In this document: positions 5,076 to 6,260 of the stretch, in pieces
How the letters are laid out: each line of letters starts with the position of its first letter
Position numbering within the stretch: the first letter of the stretch is position 1
Source: Gemmatimonadales bacterium
Lineage (GTDB): Bacteria; Gemmatimonadota; Gemmatimonadetes; Palauibacterales; Palauibacteraceae
Direction of reading: 5' to 3'
Length of the DNA: 6,260 nt
NCBI GenBank assembly: GCA_030636765.1
Contig: DAOVWI010000130.1
Span: forward strand, 1-6,260
Position numbers and translations under genes: made by a program
The notes under the pieces: model-generated
The model's input: only the letters and a program-made list of their open reading frames with translations
Database searches by the model: none
What the model was told of the DNA's origin: nothing

Positions 5076-5633
5076 TTGAGAAGAAGCGGATCTAGCAGGT
5101 CGCTGCCGGGCCCTGCCGTCATGTGCATGAGCGTGATCGTGCTCATCGGTCTCGCTGCGTGTGGGGGTGGCGGCGACGGAGAACCCGGAAGTGCGGGCTC
5201 GCAGCTCCCGGCCGCCACGCGTGCCGAGCAGGATGTCCGCCAGGACGGTGGTGTGGGGGTCGATGCCGAGCGAGGAGGTCTGACACGCCAAGCCGGCCTC
5301 CGCGTGGCAGGAATCCAGATCACCGTCGAGATTGCCGACGACCCCGAGACCCGAAGCCGCGGGCTCATGGAGCGTGATTCCCTGCCGCAGGATCATGGCA
5401 TGCTCTTCGTGTACTCAGAGGAGCAGGTCCTCTCTTTCTGGATGCGCAACACACGGATCCCCTTGGACATCGCGTTCATCGACGGGAACGGAGTCATCGT
5501 GGACATCCAGGGCATGGAGCCTCACGACGAGGAGTCCCGTCTCTCGAGACAGCCGGCCATGTACGCTCTGGAGATGAGCCGCGGGTGGTTCGAGGAGCAC
5601 GGAGTGAAGGTCGGCGATCGCGTGGAGTTCTAG
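5076..5633 (+). CDS. DUF192 family lipoprotein
   Basis: A 185-aa protein with a lipoprotein signal peptide: a basic n-region (Arg2, Arg3, Arg8), a hydrophobic core (about 15-25) and lipobox L26-A-A-C29, so it should be lipidated and anchored on the periplasmic side of a membrane. A Gly/Gln/Ala-rich linker (30-72) leads to the DUF192 domain (about 75-185), with RSRGLMERDSLPQDHGMLFVY (93-113 overall), FWMRNTRIPLDIAFID (121-136) and the closing YALEMSRGWFEEHGVKVGDRV. DUF192 is a small beta-rich domain of unknown biochemical function, often secreted. The TTG start is favoured over ATG 5121, which would leave the signal peptide with no positive charge. Fumarase begins 16-37 nt after the stop, suggesting cotranscription. 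Confidence 0.88.
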   Translation: MRRSGSSRSLPGPAVMCMSVIVLIGLAACGGGGDGEPGSAGSQLPAATRAEQDVRQDGGVGVDAERGGLTRQAGLRVAGIQITVEIADDPETRSRGLMERDSLPQDHGMLFVYSEEQVLSFWMRNTRIPLDIAFIDGNGVIVDIQGMEPHDEESRLSRQPAMYALEMSRGWFEEHGVKVGDRVEF

Positions 5634-5634
5634 A

Positions 5635-5670
5635 GAGGAGGGTTCGCGCTTGAGGGAAGAGGGTTCGCGT

Positions 5671-5676
<6 letters not shown>
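5635..5676 (+). repeat. Duplicated Shine-Dalgarno plus TTG start before fumarase (21-nt period)
   Basis: GAGGGTTCGCGCTTG (5638-5652) is repeated as GAGGGTTCGCGTTTG (5659-5673) with one mismatch in 15, exactly 21 nt apart. Each copy carries a purine-rich Shine-Dalgarno (GGAGG at 5637-5641; AGAGGG at 5658-5663) followed 7-8 nt later by a TTG. Both TTGs are in the fumarase frame. Confidence 0.85.

Positions 5677-6260
<584 letters not shown>

Noticed and set aside
5093..5104. TAGCAGGTCGCT matches the reverse complement of 804-815 and nearly 763-774.
   Set aside because: A 12-base match is expected about once by chance between positions in a window this size, and the copy at 5093 lies inside the DUF192 signal-peptide coding region.

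Overview
This is a compact, high-GC, gene-dense bacterial window with every supported gene on the + strand. The best guess for the host is Gemmatimonadota or a close relative. This rests on recalled family resemblance of the first protein's C-terminal tail, of the unidentified 244-aa protein and of the proline dehydrogenase N-terminus, plus heavy use of GTG and TTG starts. No search was run, so the assignment is tentative. I see no phage, IS, CRISPR, tRNA or rRNA signature.

Layout. (1) Bases 1-199 are the end of a beta-barrel-like surface protein that begins outside the window. (2) Bases 424-765 encode a small four-helix membrane protein of the phage holin 4_2 superfamily, and 849-1991 a bacterial archaeo-eukaryotic release-factor-like protein (baeRF family 3). 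A GC-rich hairpin follows the second gene. (3) Bases 2170-2904 encode a soluble protein I cannot assign to a function; its stop codon lies inside a 19-bp tandem duplication. (4) Bases 2934-4986 look like one transcription unit: a promoter with a palindromic operator candidate, a possible 12-codon leader ORF, a Fur-family repressor, pyrE (orotate phosphoribosyltransferase) 10 nt later, and proline dehydrogenase overlapping the pyrE stop by 4 nt. (5) After an 89-nt spacer with nested inverted repeats come a DUF192 lipoprotein (5076-5633) and the first 196 codons of class II fumarase, which runs off the right edge. The fumarase start region is duplicated in frame.

Functionally, the right two thirds combine metal-responsive regulation (Fur), pyrimidine synthesis (PyrE), proline catabolism feeding electrons to quinone (PRODH) and an iron-independent TCA enzyme (class II fumarase). 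A shared iron or redox response is possible but is inference. I did not find a clear new multi-gene system. The most interesting signals are small and regulatory: the leader ORF overlapping the fur start (ATGA), the duplicated fumarase initiation site, the tandem repeat over a stop codon, and the structured leaders of the baeRF3 and DUF192 genes.
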